Source: Saprospiraceae bacterium
GTDB taxonomy: Bacteria; Bacteroidota; Bacteroidia; Chitinophagales; Saprospiraceae
Direction of reading: 5' to 3'
NCBI GenBank assembly: GCA_020627785.1
Contig: JAHDGF010000015.1
Location: 13,079-77,078 of the forward strand
DNA length: 64,000 bases
The notes below the pieces were generated by a model. The model was given only the letters and a program-made list of their open reading frames with translations. It did no database searches and had not been told where the DNA came from. A program made the translations under genes and the position numbers. Positions 45,005 to 53,855 of the stretch are shown one piece after another; the stretch's first letter is position 1; each line of letters opens with the position of its first letter.

Positions 45005-46332
45005 GCGCTATAATGTTCGTCTGCGATTTCTAAGGCTTTTGAAATAATGTCCAGACCTTCATCGATTTGGTCAGTTGTGATGTTTAATGGAGGAGCAATG
45101 AAAATGAAATTCCATTTAACAAAAGTAAACATTCCTAGCTCTCTAATTTTTCCTGCGATTTTGTAGGTGGCCTTCGAGTCAGCTGGCGAGGCATTCCAAG
45201 GCGTTATAGGTTCTTTCGTTTTCTTATTTTTTACCAACTCCAAGCATCCTAACAATCCAGTATTACGAAAGTCTCCGATGGAAGGGTGCTTGTCTTTTAA
45301 TTTTTCAACCGACTGCTCAAGATAGAGTCCCATCTTAGCGGCATTATCTACCATGTTTTCCTCTTGTATAATTCGCAGATTTTCTAATCCAGCGGCACAA
45401 GATACCGCATGAGCAGAATAGGTAAGTCCTACGGTTAAATTCTTTTCAGTAAAATAATTAGCAATGGTATCTGTTACTACTGTTCCACCTAAAGGAAGGT
45501 AGCCGGAGGTTAGCCCTTTCGCAATGGCCATGATGTCTGGGGTTACTCCATGGTGATCAATGCCAAACCATTTTCCTGTTCGCCCAAAACCAGACATGAC
45601 CTCGTCGCTTATGAGCAATAGGTTATATTTCTCTGCCAGTCTTTTAAGTCCCTGCCAGTAATTTTTTGGATATTTTATACAGCCTGAGGAGCCGGATTCA
45701 CCTTCCATCAGGATGGCTGCGATGCTGTTAGGATTTTCGTATTTTATGACTTGCTCTAAATTTGCCAGCGCCCTTTCTCCGCATTCTTCCATGCTGTTGC
45801 TATTCCATGGGCATCGGTAGTAATAAGGATTTTCAACATGCACAAAGTGGGGAGCAGCGAAGGCATCAACTGCATGCTTTCTAGGGTCACCACCAGCGGA
45901 CATCGCACCCATGGTCGCTCCATGGTAGGCACGATATTGCCCGATGATTTTATATTTACCCGTAAACATCCGAGCAATCTTAATGGCATTCTCTATGGCC
46001 TCTGCACCTCCAAGTGTAAAGAAGGTTTTTGTCAGATTTCCTGGTGTGATTTCTGCAATCTTCTCTCCCAATTCTCCTCGGACTCTAGTTGTAGCACCTG
46101 GGTAAACAAAACTGACTTGTTGCATCTGTCTTGATACGGCCTCGGTAATTCTTTGATCTCCGTGTCCAATGTTTACGTTCATCAGTTGCGAAGAAAAGTC
46201 AAGGTACTTTTTCCCATTCCGATCGAAGAGATAACATCCTTTGGCGGATTCTAGATCGAGTGGATTTAAATCCCCTTGTTTGCTCCAAGAGAAAAGGGTA
46301 TAGGCTTTATTTTTTTCAACGATTGTGCTCAT
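45001..46332 (-). CDS. Omega-aminotransferase (beta-alanine transaminase)
   Basis: 443-residue class III PLP aminotransferase. Motifs: GGAEAIENAIKIAR, ISDEVMSGFGRTGKWF and the Schiff-base lysine in AIAKGLTSGYLPLGG. In this operon it most likely converts beta-alanine plus pyruvate or 2-oxoglutarate to malonate semialdehyde. The gene lies between mmsA and the NCS1 gene and overlaps the latter by 4 bases. Confidence 0.92.
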   Translation of the reverse strand: MSTIVEKNKAYTLFSWSKQGDLNPLDLESAKGCYLFDRNGKKYLDFSSQLMNVNIGHGDQRITEAVSRQMQQVSFVYPGATTRVRGELGEKIAEITPGNLTKTFFTLGGAEAIENAIKIARMFTGKYKIIGQYRAYHGATMGAMSAGGDPRKHAVDAFAAPHFVHVENPYYYRCPWNSNSMEECGERALANLEQVIKYENPNSIAAILMEGESGSSGCIKYPKNYWQGLKRLAEKYNLLLISDEVMSGFGRTGKWFGIDHHGVTPDIMAIAKGLTSGYLPLGGTVVTDTIANYFTEKNLTVGLTYSAHAVSCAAGLENLRIIQEENMVDNAAKMGLYLEQSVEKLKDKHPSIGDFRNTGLLGCLELVKNKKTKEPITPWNASPADSKATYKIAGKIRELGMFTFVKWNFIFIAPPLNITTDQIDEGLDIISKALEIADEHYSA

Positions 46333-46391
46333 TTGCTTTTTTATGTGGAATTTATAATACGATTACACATTTGGGCTTGACCCAAAAACAT

Positions 46392-47849
46392 TTAACTCAT
46401 CCAGTCTCTTTTATCTTCTGGGTTCCATTTACTGGTCGTCTTTTTATTCTGTGTCCAAAATTCAATCGAGCTTTTCCCAGTTATATCTCCCACGCCAAAT
46501 TTTGATTCATTCCAACCACCAAAGGAGAATGGTTCTCTCGGTACAGGCACTCCAATATTGACCCCAATCATTCCGGCACTGGCTCCAGCCATTACTTTTT
46601 TAGCTAAAGCACCACTTTGTGTAAATACAGCGGCTGCATTACCGTAGTTAGAACTATTTTCAATGCCTATGGCTTCATCTAAATCTTTGGCTCTGATGAT
46701 AGAAATCACTGGTCCGAATATTTCCTCTTGGGCCACGGCCATTTCAGGTTTCACATAGTCTATGATTGTTGGACCTACATAATATCCATTTTCTCTTCCT
46801 TTTACATTGGTGTTTCTTCCATCGACTAAGATTTTAGCGCCTTGGGCTTCAGCTTCTGTTATGTATTTTTCAATTCTTTCTTTGGCTTCTTTACTGATGA
46901 CAGACCCTAAAGATTCTCCAGGAATTATCTTCTTGGCTTCAACGACCATTTGGTCGATGATGTGTTGGACCTTATCTACGCCGACCATTACTGAGGCTGC
47001 CATGCACCTTTGTCCAGCACATCCTGCCATAGATGCGACAACATCATTAGCGGTCATTTGCACATTGGCATCTGGTAGGACTAGTAAATGATTTTTTGCG
47101 CCACCGAGTGCAACACATCTTTGTAAATTTGCGGAAGCGCGCTTATAAACAATCTTAGCAACTCTTGTTGACCCGACAAATGAAGTTGCTTTTATATCAG
47201 GATGGTCACAGATGGCTTCAACAACTTCTTTACCTCCATTGACAATGTTTAAAACGCCATCAGGCAAACCAGCTTTTGTTAAAAGCTCGGCCATTCTCAT
47301 GGCACTTAAGGGTACTAGTTCGGAAGGTTTTAAAACAACGGTATTCCCTAATACGATGGCATTGGGTATGGTCCAATGCGGAACCATATTGGGGAAGTTA
47401 AAAGGGGTAATGCATGCAACAACTCCGAGCGGTTTTCTTTCAATTCTACATTCCACTCCTTTGCTTACCTCCTGAATTTCATTGGTCACAATCTGCGGCA
47501 TAGAAACAGCAAACTCACAAAGCTCAATGCTTTTTAAAACTTCAGCACGGGCTTCACCCATTGTTTTTCCATTTTCAATATGAACTAATTCTGTTAGTTC
47601 TTCGATATTGTTTTGAAGCAGTGTACGATAGTTAAAGAATATTTGCACTCTTTCTTTAAGTGTCATTCCACTCCATGCAGGAAAAGCTGCATTTGCGGAA
47701 GCTACCGCTGCATCTACTTCTTGATGAGAACTTAGGGGTAGGGAAGAAATGGTTTCGCCACTGATTGGGGAAATAACGTCCATGGTCTGAGCCTCACTCT
47801 TCAAATTTTTACCATTGATGAAATTAGTAACAGGTGGGAATGTGGTCAT
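46392..47849 (-). CDS. mmsA: CoA-acylating (methyl)malonate-semialdehyde dehydrogenase
   Basis: 485-residue aldehyde dehydrogenase of the MmsA type, which oxidises malonate or methylmalonate semialdehyde to acetyl- or propionyl-CoA with loss of CO2. It has the KPSELVPLSAMRMAELL segment, catalytic Cys in GCAGQRCMAASV and the GVNIGVPVPREPFSFGG end. Being first in the pyrimidine operon, it finishes the pathway: uracil gives acetyl-CoA and thymine gives propionyl-CoA. Two ATTTGCGNAAGC copies lie inside the gene (47127 and 47691). Confidence 0.94.
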   Translation of the reverse strand: MTTFPPVTNFINGKNLKSEAQTMDVISPISGETISSLPLSSHQEVDAAVASANAAFPAWSGMTLKERVQIFFNYRTLLQNNIEELTELVHIENGKTMGEARAEVLKSIELCEFAVSMPQIVTNEIQEVSKGVECRIERKPLGVVACITPFNFPNMVPHWTIPNAIVLGNTVVLKPSELVPLSAMRMAELLTKAGLPDGVLNIVNGGKEVVEAICDHPDIKATSFVGSTRVAKIVYKRASANLQRCVALGGAKNHLLVLPDANVQMTANDVVASMAGCAGQRCMAASVMVGVDKVQHIIDQMVVEAKKIIPGESLGSVISKEAKERIEKYITEAEAQGAKILVDGRNTNVKGRENGYYVGPTIIDYVKPEMAVAQEEIFGPVISIIRAKDLDEAIGIENSSNYGNAAAVFTQSGALAKKVMAGASAGMIGVNIGVPVPREPFSFGGWNESKFGVGDITGKSSIEFWTQNKKTTSKWNPEDKRDWMS

Positions 47850-48031
47850 ACTATATCTATTTTTTGTCTGATAGGTAAGTTACACAAACGAAAGATAGAT
47901 TGCATGTCTAGACTATGGTAAAATGGATTCCTTGCTTTCTAGTGTAAAGTAAATAACTTATCGAGGCGACTATTGGCTAAATTCATGGTGTGGTTTGAAA
48001 TGAATGTCTATTAAGTACTTACCTAAAAAAG

Positions 48032-48063
48032 AAAGAGACCCATTTATATAAATAAGTCCCTTT
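48032..48063 (-). terminator. Terminator of the collagen-like operon
   Basis: Imperfect hairpin (AAAGAGAC / GTCCCTTT around an ATTTATATAAAT palindrome), followed on the minus strand by TTTCTTTTTT. It lies about 30 bases past the last collagen-like gene. Confidence 0.6.
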
Positions 48064-48092
48064 TCCATATTGTGATTAGTATGATCCGCAGT

Positions 48093-49124
48093 TTATAAGT
48101 CGATCCATACTGATCCATTTAAATATCTTAAGCCTGGTAAACCGTCAGCTCTATTCGTTCCATTATCAAGGTATATTGGTGTAATAAACCAACCACTAGG
48201 TTCAATGTTATCCATTGTCAATAAACCTATTCCATCTTGTCCTGTTGCTCCAGTTGCACCTTGGTCACCAGTTTCTCCTGGAGGTCCAACATCACCTACG
48301 GGTCCAGCAGGCCCGTCTGGTCCTGCGGAAGGGCCGATTGGTCCTGTCGCTCCGATGGGTCCAGGGATACCTCCACCAATGCCAGGTTCTCCTTTAGGTC
48401 CTTTTGGACCATTTACTCCATCGGCTCCTCGATCACCTTCTTCTCCTGCTGGGCCTTGTGGACCTGCTAGTCCAGTAAAGATACTTGCAGGTGGGCCTTG
48501 AGGTCCTTGTTCTCCGATTGGACCTTGCGGGCCATCGGGTGTACCATCTGGTCCTTTTGGACCAGTAGCTCCTTTGTCTCCTTCAGGTCCATCGGGCCCC
48601 TGCGGCCCAGTCGGGCCAACGCCACCTACACCATCTGGACCCGGTGCTCCTGTTGCACCCGTTGCTCCGGCAGCACCTTGAGGTCCTACAAGTCCTGTAA
48701 CCCCTGGAGGGCCAGGAATTCCATCAGCAGCTTCTAAGGCTAAGTAAGCATAAGGGACAGATAAAAACTGAACCGTTCCCATATTTACATAATCAGTTCC
48801 ACCTGTTAGGTCCATTTGGATGTTGAGGAAGTGGTCATTTGAAACCCACTGGATTTCTAAGAAATTATCTTGGGTTTGGCCTTGGCCGATTTGTAAACTT
48901 AAGTGGCCTAAATCTGTGGTCATTACACTATGGGATTCTGAGTAAACGATATTTCCCATCGTTGTTTCTTCCAAAATATTTATTTGAACACCGACCATTT
49001 GATTTGCTACTATTTGGCCATTTGCGTCCATGGCCATTGATTGATAACTAAAGCTCTGAGGCACTTGCGCTATCATCATTCCTGCAAAGAGGAATGAGCT
49101 TATGATTGATAAAAATATTTTCAT
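48093..49124 (-). CDS. Collagen-like surface protein (copy 3 of 3)
   Basis: 343-residue exported protein: signal peptide (about 1-19, ending MIAQ); an N-terminal domain (about 20-133) with the [28 protein letters not shown] and [12 protein letters not shown] blocks shared by many Bacteroidota secreted proteins; a collagen-like G-X-Y region (about 135-300) rich in Pro, Asp and Ala, with short interruptions; and a 40-residue end with [11 protein letters not shown] and WIDL. No T9SS domain or membrane anchor is seen, so the export and surface attachment route is open. Last gene of the second sigma operon. Confidence 0.9.
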   Translation of the reverse strand: MKIFLSIISSFLFAGMMIAQVPQSFSYQSMAMDANGQIVANQMVGVQINILEETTMGNIVYSESHSVMTTDLGHLSLQIGQGQTQDNFLEIQWVSNDHFLNIQMDLTGGTDYVNMGTVQFLSVPYAYLALEAADGIPGPPGVTGLVGPQGAAGATGATGAPGPDGVGGVGPTGPQGPDGPEGDKGATGPKGPDGTPDGPQGPIGEQGPQGPPASIFTGLAGPQGPAGEEGDRGADGVNGPKGPKGEPGIGGGIPGPIGATGPIGPSAGPDGPAGPVGDVGPPGETGDQGATGATGQDGIGLLTMDNIEPSGWFITPIYLDNGTNRADGLPGLRYLNGSVWIDL

Positions 49125-49142
49125 TTTAATTGTTTGTATTGA

Positions 49143-50171
49143 TTATAAATCGATCCATCCAAGGGTCTGGTGATAAAATCTCAGTCCTACTTTTCCATCA
49201 GCTCTGTTCACTCCAGAGTCTAAGTAAAAATTTAAGGTACTTGATGGTGTAGGAACTGTGCTTGATGGGGTAGCATTCCAAGCGAATGAGAAACCCGTAA
49301 CACCTGTTGGTCCAGTGGGTCCTTTAACGCCTGGTTCTCCAGTAGGTCCTTTAGGTCCTGGAGCACCTGCTGCTCCACCGGATGGTCCTACCGGGCCAGT
49401 AGGTCCAATAGGTCCAACTTCATTTGATGGAGGTCCCGGATCACCTTGTGGTCCTTGATCTCCTGGGAGCCCAGCTTGACCTGCAGGGCCAGTTGCTCCT
49501 TTTGGTCCGGGAAGGCCAGAATTTCCAACTCCTTCATTACCTGGAGGCCCTGGGTCACCTGGAGGTCCTTGTGGTCCTTCTTCACCACCAGAAGCTCCGG
49601 GTAGTCCTTGAGGTCCTGTTGGTCCAGTTGCACCTTTAGGTCCGGCTTCTCCTATAGGTCCTGCGATGCCACCTATTGGACCAATGGGTCCAGTTGCACC
49701 GGTAGCTCCAGTTGGACCGGTAGCACCTACATCACCTGGTAATCCAACTCTTCCTGGATTTAGGGTTACATCTGCTGTATTGGTCGCCATCGCATAGGGA
49801 ACACTGTAAAACGGGGTTGTGTTAGAAAAAGTGTAATTGGTTCCTCCGGTTGCGTCCATTTCAACCGTTAAGAATCTACTTCCTAACGCCCAGTCGATCG
49901 TTGTAATCGATCCACTTTCTACGTTTCCTTCCCCTACATTGGCACTAAAGTATCCGATAGAAGTTGTGGTCGCATTTTGAGTTTCTGAATAAAGCACATT
50001 TCCATTGGAGAGGGCATCTGAAATTGTAAACTTTAGTCCGACATCACCATTTTGTACGGCAGCTCCTGTGGCATCAACAGCAATTCCCTGATAATTAAAA
50101 TTAGGAGTTACTTGTGCGACAAGGTTTAGAGAACAAAAGGCGAAAACGATATTTAATAATATATTTTTCAT
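49143..50171 (-). CDS. Collagen-like surface protein (copy 2 of 3)
   Basis: 342-residue paralogue of its two neighbours. Signal peptide (about 1-19, ending LVAQ), N-terminal domain (about 20-138) with [30 protein letters not shown] and [15 protein letters not shown] region (about 140-300), and C-terminal [11 protein letters not shown]...WIDL tail. The charged triplets (GPK, GDP, GEP) and repeated [10 protein letters not shown] differ in order from the other copies, so the three are related but not recent identical duplications. Gaps of 18-21 bases to both neighbours suggest one transcript. Confidence 0.9.
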   Translation of the reverse strand: MKNILLNIVFAFCSLNLVAQVTPNFNYQGIAVDATGAAVQNGDVGLKFTISDALSNGNVLYSETQNATTTSIGYFSANVGEGNVESGSITTIDWALGSRFLTVEMDATGGTNYTFSNTTPFYSVPYAMATNTADVTLNPGRVGLPGDVGATGPTGATGATGPIGPIGGIAGPIGEAGPKGATGPTGPQGLPGASGGEEGPQGPPGDPGPPGNEGVGNSGLPGPKGATGPAGQAGLPGDQGPQGDPGPPSNEVGPIGPTGPVGPSGGAAGAPGPKGPTGEPGVKGPTGPTGVTGFSFAWNATPSSTVPTPSSTLNFYLDSGVNRADGKVGLRFYHQTLGWIDL

Positions 50172-50192
50172 TTTAATTTTCTTGTCAATTAA

Positions 50193-51230
50193 TTAATAAA
50201 GATCTATCCAAGCTGTACCGCTATACCATCTCAATCCTATCTCTCCGTCTGCTCTATTAGCTCCTGAATCAACATAGATGTAGTATTGTACTGGATTGCT
50301 TGGAGGCGTATCCAAAAATTCTAAAAACTGGATACCGTCCGCTCCAGGTTCCCCCACGGGTCCTACCGCTCCGGTTGGTCCGGTTGGTCCTGCTGGTCCA
50401 GCAGGTCCATCTGCACCATCGGGTCCTGGAGGTCCTGGAGGTCCTTGCGGTCCTGGTGATCCTGGTGGTCCTTCTGTCCCTCCTGGATCTCCTTTATCAC
50501 CTGTCTCTCCTTTTGCTCCATTAAACCCTTGAGGGCCTGATGGTCCTGTAGGTCCTTGTGGACCATCGGGTCCTGCGCCTTCACCTTGTGGCCCATCCGG
50601 TCCTTTTGGTCCTGGAGGTCCTACATTACCTGTTTGAGTTGCATCATCCCCTGGAGGACCTTGATCTCCAACTGCACCAGTTGGCCCTACGTTCCCTGTT
50701 GGTCCTTGAGGACCTGGAGTTGAGTTAGGCCCCGCTTGACCTGGAGGTCCTGCTGGCCCTGTTGCTCCGGTAGGTCCTGCAGGTCCTATTGGACCTGTGG
50801 CACCTTTAGGACCCCTTGGGCCGTAAAGAGCTGTCGCAGCATGTTGTGCATATGGAACTGAAATTAATTCTGTTGTTCCTGCGCTGAAGTAATCCATTCC
50901 TGCATTTGGGTCAATGGATACTTCTAGGTAATAAGGATTGTTGGTCCAGTCGACATCAGCTAAGGTTCCGAAGATTTCCTCACCTTCGCCGATGATCAGT
51001 TCAAAGGCAGCTGCGTCAGAAGTTGTTGTTACGTGTCTTTCGATGTATGTGTTTGATCCATTAGTTGATCCTTGAAGAACAGAAAATAGAATGGCAATTT
51101 CTTGACTTATGATCGGGTCTCCGTTTCCATCAAAGGCAACCCCTTGATATCTGATTCCGTCTTGAGCAAATACGCTCATGGCAAAACCTAAGAACAATAA
51201 TAGTGTCGTGTATTTTTTCATGTTCTTCAT
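50193..51230 (-). CDS. Collagen-like surface protein (copy 1 of 3)
   Basis: 345-residue paralogue. Signal peptide (about 1-22, ending SVFAQ), N-terminal domain (about 23-135; [44 protein letters not shown]), a G-X-Y region (about 137-303) and the tail [11 protein letters not shown]...WIDLY. The initiation codon directly follows the stop of the upstream sorting-domain gene, so translation is probably coupled. Collagen-like triple helices need trimerisation; the conserved tail is the candidate trimerisation or attachment unit (inference). Confidence 0.9.
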   Translation of the reverse strand: MKNMKKYTTLLLFLGFAMSVFAQDGIRYQGVAFDGNGDPIISQEIAILFSVLQGSTNGSNTYIERHVTTTSDAAAFELIIGEGEEIFGTLADVDWTNNPYYLEVSIDPNAGMDYFSAGTTELISVPYAQHAATALYGPRGPKGATGPIGPAGPTGATGPAGPPGQAGPNSTPGPQGPTGNVGPTGAVGDQGPPGDDATQTGNVGPPGPKGPDGPQGEGAGPDGPQGPTGPSGPQGFNGAKGETGDKGDPGGTEGPPGSPGPQGPPGPPGPDGADGPAGPAGPTGPTGAVGPVGEPGADGIQFLEFLDTPPSNPVQYYIYVDSGANRADGEIGLRWYSGTAWIDLY

Positions 51231-51713
51231 TTAAAGTTTAAAAATCTTGAGGGTTTTTGATTTCTTGTCCCCGTCTCTTACGCTAAGGTAGTATGTGCCG
51301 GGATTCCAATTCGTTACTGAAAGATTATTTATCTTTTCAGTTAGAATGTCTCTCTGTATGATTCTTCCACTTTCGTCAAATATTTCCATTGATAATGTGG
51401 AAGAAATTTCTGGTATCTCAATAGTAATAGATTCAATCGTTGGGTTGGGGTAGGTGTGAATGACTTCTTCAATTAAGTCTGTAGTTGCTGTACTTCCTTG
51501 CTCTAGTATAGTAATGTTGAGGAAGCCTTGAGAAATCATAATTTCTCCATCCTGTATTTCTGTGTTTAATGGTTCGCCTACAGATATGTACAAGGCACCT
51601 TCATCATTCATGAGTGCAGCACCTGTCGAAGAAATTAGATAAGAACTAATTTCTTGTGCAGAAATCTGTGAAGAAAGACATAATCCTAGAAATAGGTAAA
51701 GGACTTTTTTCAT
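51231..51713 (-). CDS. Small T9SS-sorted secreted protein
   Basis: 160-residue exported protein: signal peptide (about 1-19, ending ISAQ), a short domain of about 60 residues (ISSYLISSTGAALMNDEG, SVGEPLNTEIQDGE) and a T9SS type A sorting domain (about 85-160, YPNPTIESITIEIPE to KTLKIFKL). The first part resembles short leader domains that precede sorting domains in many Bacteroidota proteins. It lies between the Dma-like gene and the collagen-like genes and may help display or tether them (inference). Confidence 0.87.
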   Translation of the reverse strand: MKKVLYLFLGLCLSSQISAQEISSYLISSTGAALMNDEGALYISVGEPLNTEIQDGEIMISQGFLNITILEQGSTATTDLIEEVIHTYPNPTIESITIEIPEISSTLSMEIFDESGRIIQRDILTEKINNLSVTNWNPGTYYLSVRDGDKKSKTLKIFKL

Positions 51714-51815
51714 TATAGATTGTTTAGGTTAAGTAATATTTGTTTATGTATCGAGCTCTACTTACTAATATGATAGCAAGAACTTTTGTGACAAAAAACT
51801 TTAGAATTTTTTAAA

Positions 51816-53270
51816 TTAAAACTGATGTTTAATCCCTAAAGTGAACTCTTTAAAATTGTAAGTATTGGTCGAAAATGTTTCTTGTGCTCTCGTCTGATTT
51901 AATCCAAACGCCGCCTGCAATTTCCATGACTTGAATACTGGGATTTCAGCAAAGAAACCTCCAGACCATTGAGTCATAAATTGAGTTTGTAAGCTAGCTA
52001 AATCAATGGGGTATAAGCGTTCATCAAGGCTTGCACCTTCTGTTCTATTCCATACATTGATTGATGCACGACCATATGCTCCGTAAGTTATGGATTTGAA
52101 ATTATGATGTAGGCTTAATTGGATTGGGACGTTAACTAATTCATGTTTGTTGAAGATTTCCATGTCTCTTTCAACGATCCGTACTTTGTCTCCTTCAGTT
52201 AAGGTTTCAACCGCAGGAACTGGTCCAATGATGTTGTCATTTTCATCGATGATGTAAGAACCTTCCCAGTTAAATTGTTCATTGATTTTTTGATATTCAA
52301 CGCCGGTACTAATCGTCAGCCAATTGGTTAATTCTACATTCATTAGTAAGGTAGTGCCAAATCTTTCAAGAGGCATTTCAGCGGCGTTTCTGGCTTCTAT
52401 GTAACTTGGGTTAACTCCTTGATTACTAGTTGTTTGCTTTTGATAAAATGCAACAGATTGTAATGCAGAAATACTAAATAAAGGTCTGTACTTCTTTTGG
52501 TCTTCAAGACCAATCCAAGGAGATCTTTCAAAGTCAGAATCAATGCTTGAGTCTGTAACTTTGACTTGACTCTGTTCCACTTTAAATAGTTTTAAATTTT
52601 GTCTAAGGGGTGAAAGAGCAATCATACTTTCTCTTACTTTTCCAATAGATGTTTCTAGCTCCGTCAGGTCAGGTTTAATCTCTGAAAGAGTAGATGGTAA
52701 ATTAGAATCAATACGAGATGTATTTGATTTGTTTCCTACATCAGTATTGTTAGATCTGTTAGTAGTTGCTCTTTTAGTATTATCCTTTCGAGGATCATTG
52801 TTGGTCTGAGCAATGCTCTGTGCGTTGGAGGTAGTCTGGATTTCCTTGTTCAATTTTTGAACAGGAATATTGTTAAAAGATTGGCTAGTTTTTTCTGTGT
52901 TATTATTTAGTTTGCTTGTAGGTAAATCTGAATTTTTCTTTGTTTTATTAATGGCAGATGATGAACTAGTTTTAGCAAGATTTTCATTTGTTTCTGGCTG
53001 TGGTTCATTGTTTGTAGCAATGGTTGTCGTTGGGGTAATTTCTAATAAGTTCTCAGGCTTGTTTTCTGTAACTTTATCATTACCAGGGGAGTATTGTATG
53101 CCTAAAAAGATTACTAAAGAAAGTAGTAATATTCCTAAACCCGTAATCCAAAAGAACCCTTTTCTCTTCTTTTGCTTTGCCTCAATTCCTGACCAGATTT
53201 CCAAAGGGTCGATGTCGTATTCATGCGATTGAACGTGATCTTGAATTATTTTTTTAGTCTTGTCCTTCAT
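51816..53270 (-). CDS. Predicted dual-membrane anti-sigma protein (Dma-like)
   Basis: 484 residues. A cytoplasmic head of about 37 residues (DPLEIWSGIEAKQKK) is followed by one TM helix (about 38-59), a long linker (about 60-215) dominated by Asn, Thr, Ser and Lys, and a C-terminal region (about 255-484) of alternating strands ending LGIKHQF, like an outer-membrane beta-barrel. Its start overlaps the ECF sigma gene stop by 4 bases (ATGA), the classic sigma/anti-sigma coupling. The linker is long enough to cross the periplasm. The same layout appears at 22479-23774, but the sequences are diverged. Confidence 0.82.
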   Translation of the reverse strand: MKDKTKKIIQDHVQSHEYDIDPLEIWSGIEAKQKKRKGFFWITGLGILLLSLVIFLGIQYSPGNDKVTENKPENLLEITPTTTIATNNEPQPETNENLAKTSSSSAINKTKKNSDLPTSKLNNNTEKTSQSFNNIPVQKLNKEIQTTSNAQSIAQTNNDPRKDNTKRATTNRSNNTDVGNKSNTSRIDSNLPSTLSEIKPDLTELETSIGKVRESMIALSPLRQNLKLFKVEQSQVKVTDSSIDSDFERSPWIGLEDQKKYRPLFSISALQSVAFYQKQTTSNQGVNPSYIEARNAAEMPLERFGTTLLMNVELTNWLTISTGVEYQKINEQFNWEGSYIIDENDNIIGPVPAVETLTEGDKVRIVERDMEIFNKHELVNVPIQLSLHHNFKSITYGAYGRASINVWNRTEGASLDERLYPIDLASLQTQFMTQWSGGFFAEIPVFKSWKLQAAFGLNQTRAQETFSTNTYNFKEFTLGIKHQF

Positions 53271-53821
53271 ATGATTACCAATTTTTTAGCACTTTCAATA
53301 TTGGCTTGTAATATCTTGCGAGATCTGTGTAAGTGTGTTCTTGAATTAATTTCTGTCATGTTCAGCATTTCTGCTATTTCTTTGTGTGAGTATCCTTCAA
53401 TTGCATAAAGAGAGAATACTTTTCTATAGTCATCTGGTAGTTTGAAAATCAGTTGCATGATTTCATCATGAGACATTTTATCTAATGCTTCTTCAGGTAC
53501 TGCTTTATCAATTTTTAAATCTTCCAGCTTCATTTCGTTTCTTCTGTACTTCTTTTGGTTTTTGTTCAAGCAGAGGTTTATAATAATCCTCTTTATCCAT
53601 CCATACATGGCACCTTCTTCCGAACCTTCAAAAACTTGAATTTTTTTGAAGACGAGAAGAAAGGCGTCTTGGAGTACATCCTTGGCATCTTCTTCAGAAC
53701 TGCTGTAAATTCGAGCCACCGTCATCAAACGTTTACTCAGCCTCATCACCAGTTCACGAAAAGCCAGTTGGTCCCCTTGCTTTAATCGCGTTAAGAGTGT
53801 TTCAAAATTCATACTAATCAC
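53267..53821 (-). CDS. ECF RNA polymerase sigma factor
   Basis: 184-residue ECF sigma factor. Region 2 shows YSSSEEDAKDVLQDAFLLVFKKI and GWIKRIIINLCLNK; region 4 shows LPDDYRKVFSLYAIEGYSHKEIAEML, followed by a helix-turn-helix (NMTEINSRTHLHRSRKIL). Start at 53821, with a Met at residue 4 as an alternative. It lies between a lipoprotein gene (34 bases upstream) and the Dma-like gene (overlapping), and probably drives its own operon including the collagen-like genes (inference). Confidence 0.95.
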   Translation of the reverse strand: MISMNFETLLTRLKQGDQLAFRELVMRLSKRLMTVARIYSSSEEDAKDVLQDAFLLVFKKIQVFEGSEEGAMYGWIKRIIINLCLNKNQKKYRRNEMKLEDLKIDKAVPEEALDKMSHDEIMQLIFKLPDDYRKVFSLYAIEGYSHKEIAEMLNMTEINSRTHLHRSRKILQANIESAKKLVII

Positions 53822-53855
53822 TGGGCTTAACTTTTAGGTTAAGCAAAAAAAAATA

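Noticed and set aside
48200-50800. Many long frames on the plus strand opposite the collagen-like genes
   Set aside because: They are mirror frames of G-X-Y codon repeats (Pro/Gly-rich or Leu/Val-rich) with no start context or family.
48093-51230. Phage tail-fibre genes
   Set aside because: Collagen-like tracts also occur in tail fibres, but each protein has a signal peptide, and no phage structural genes are near.
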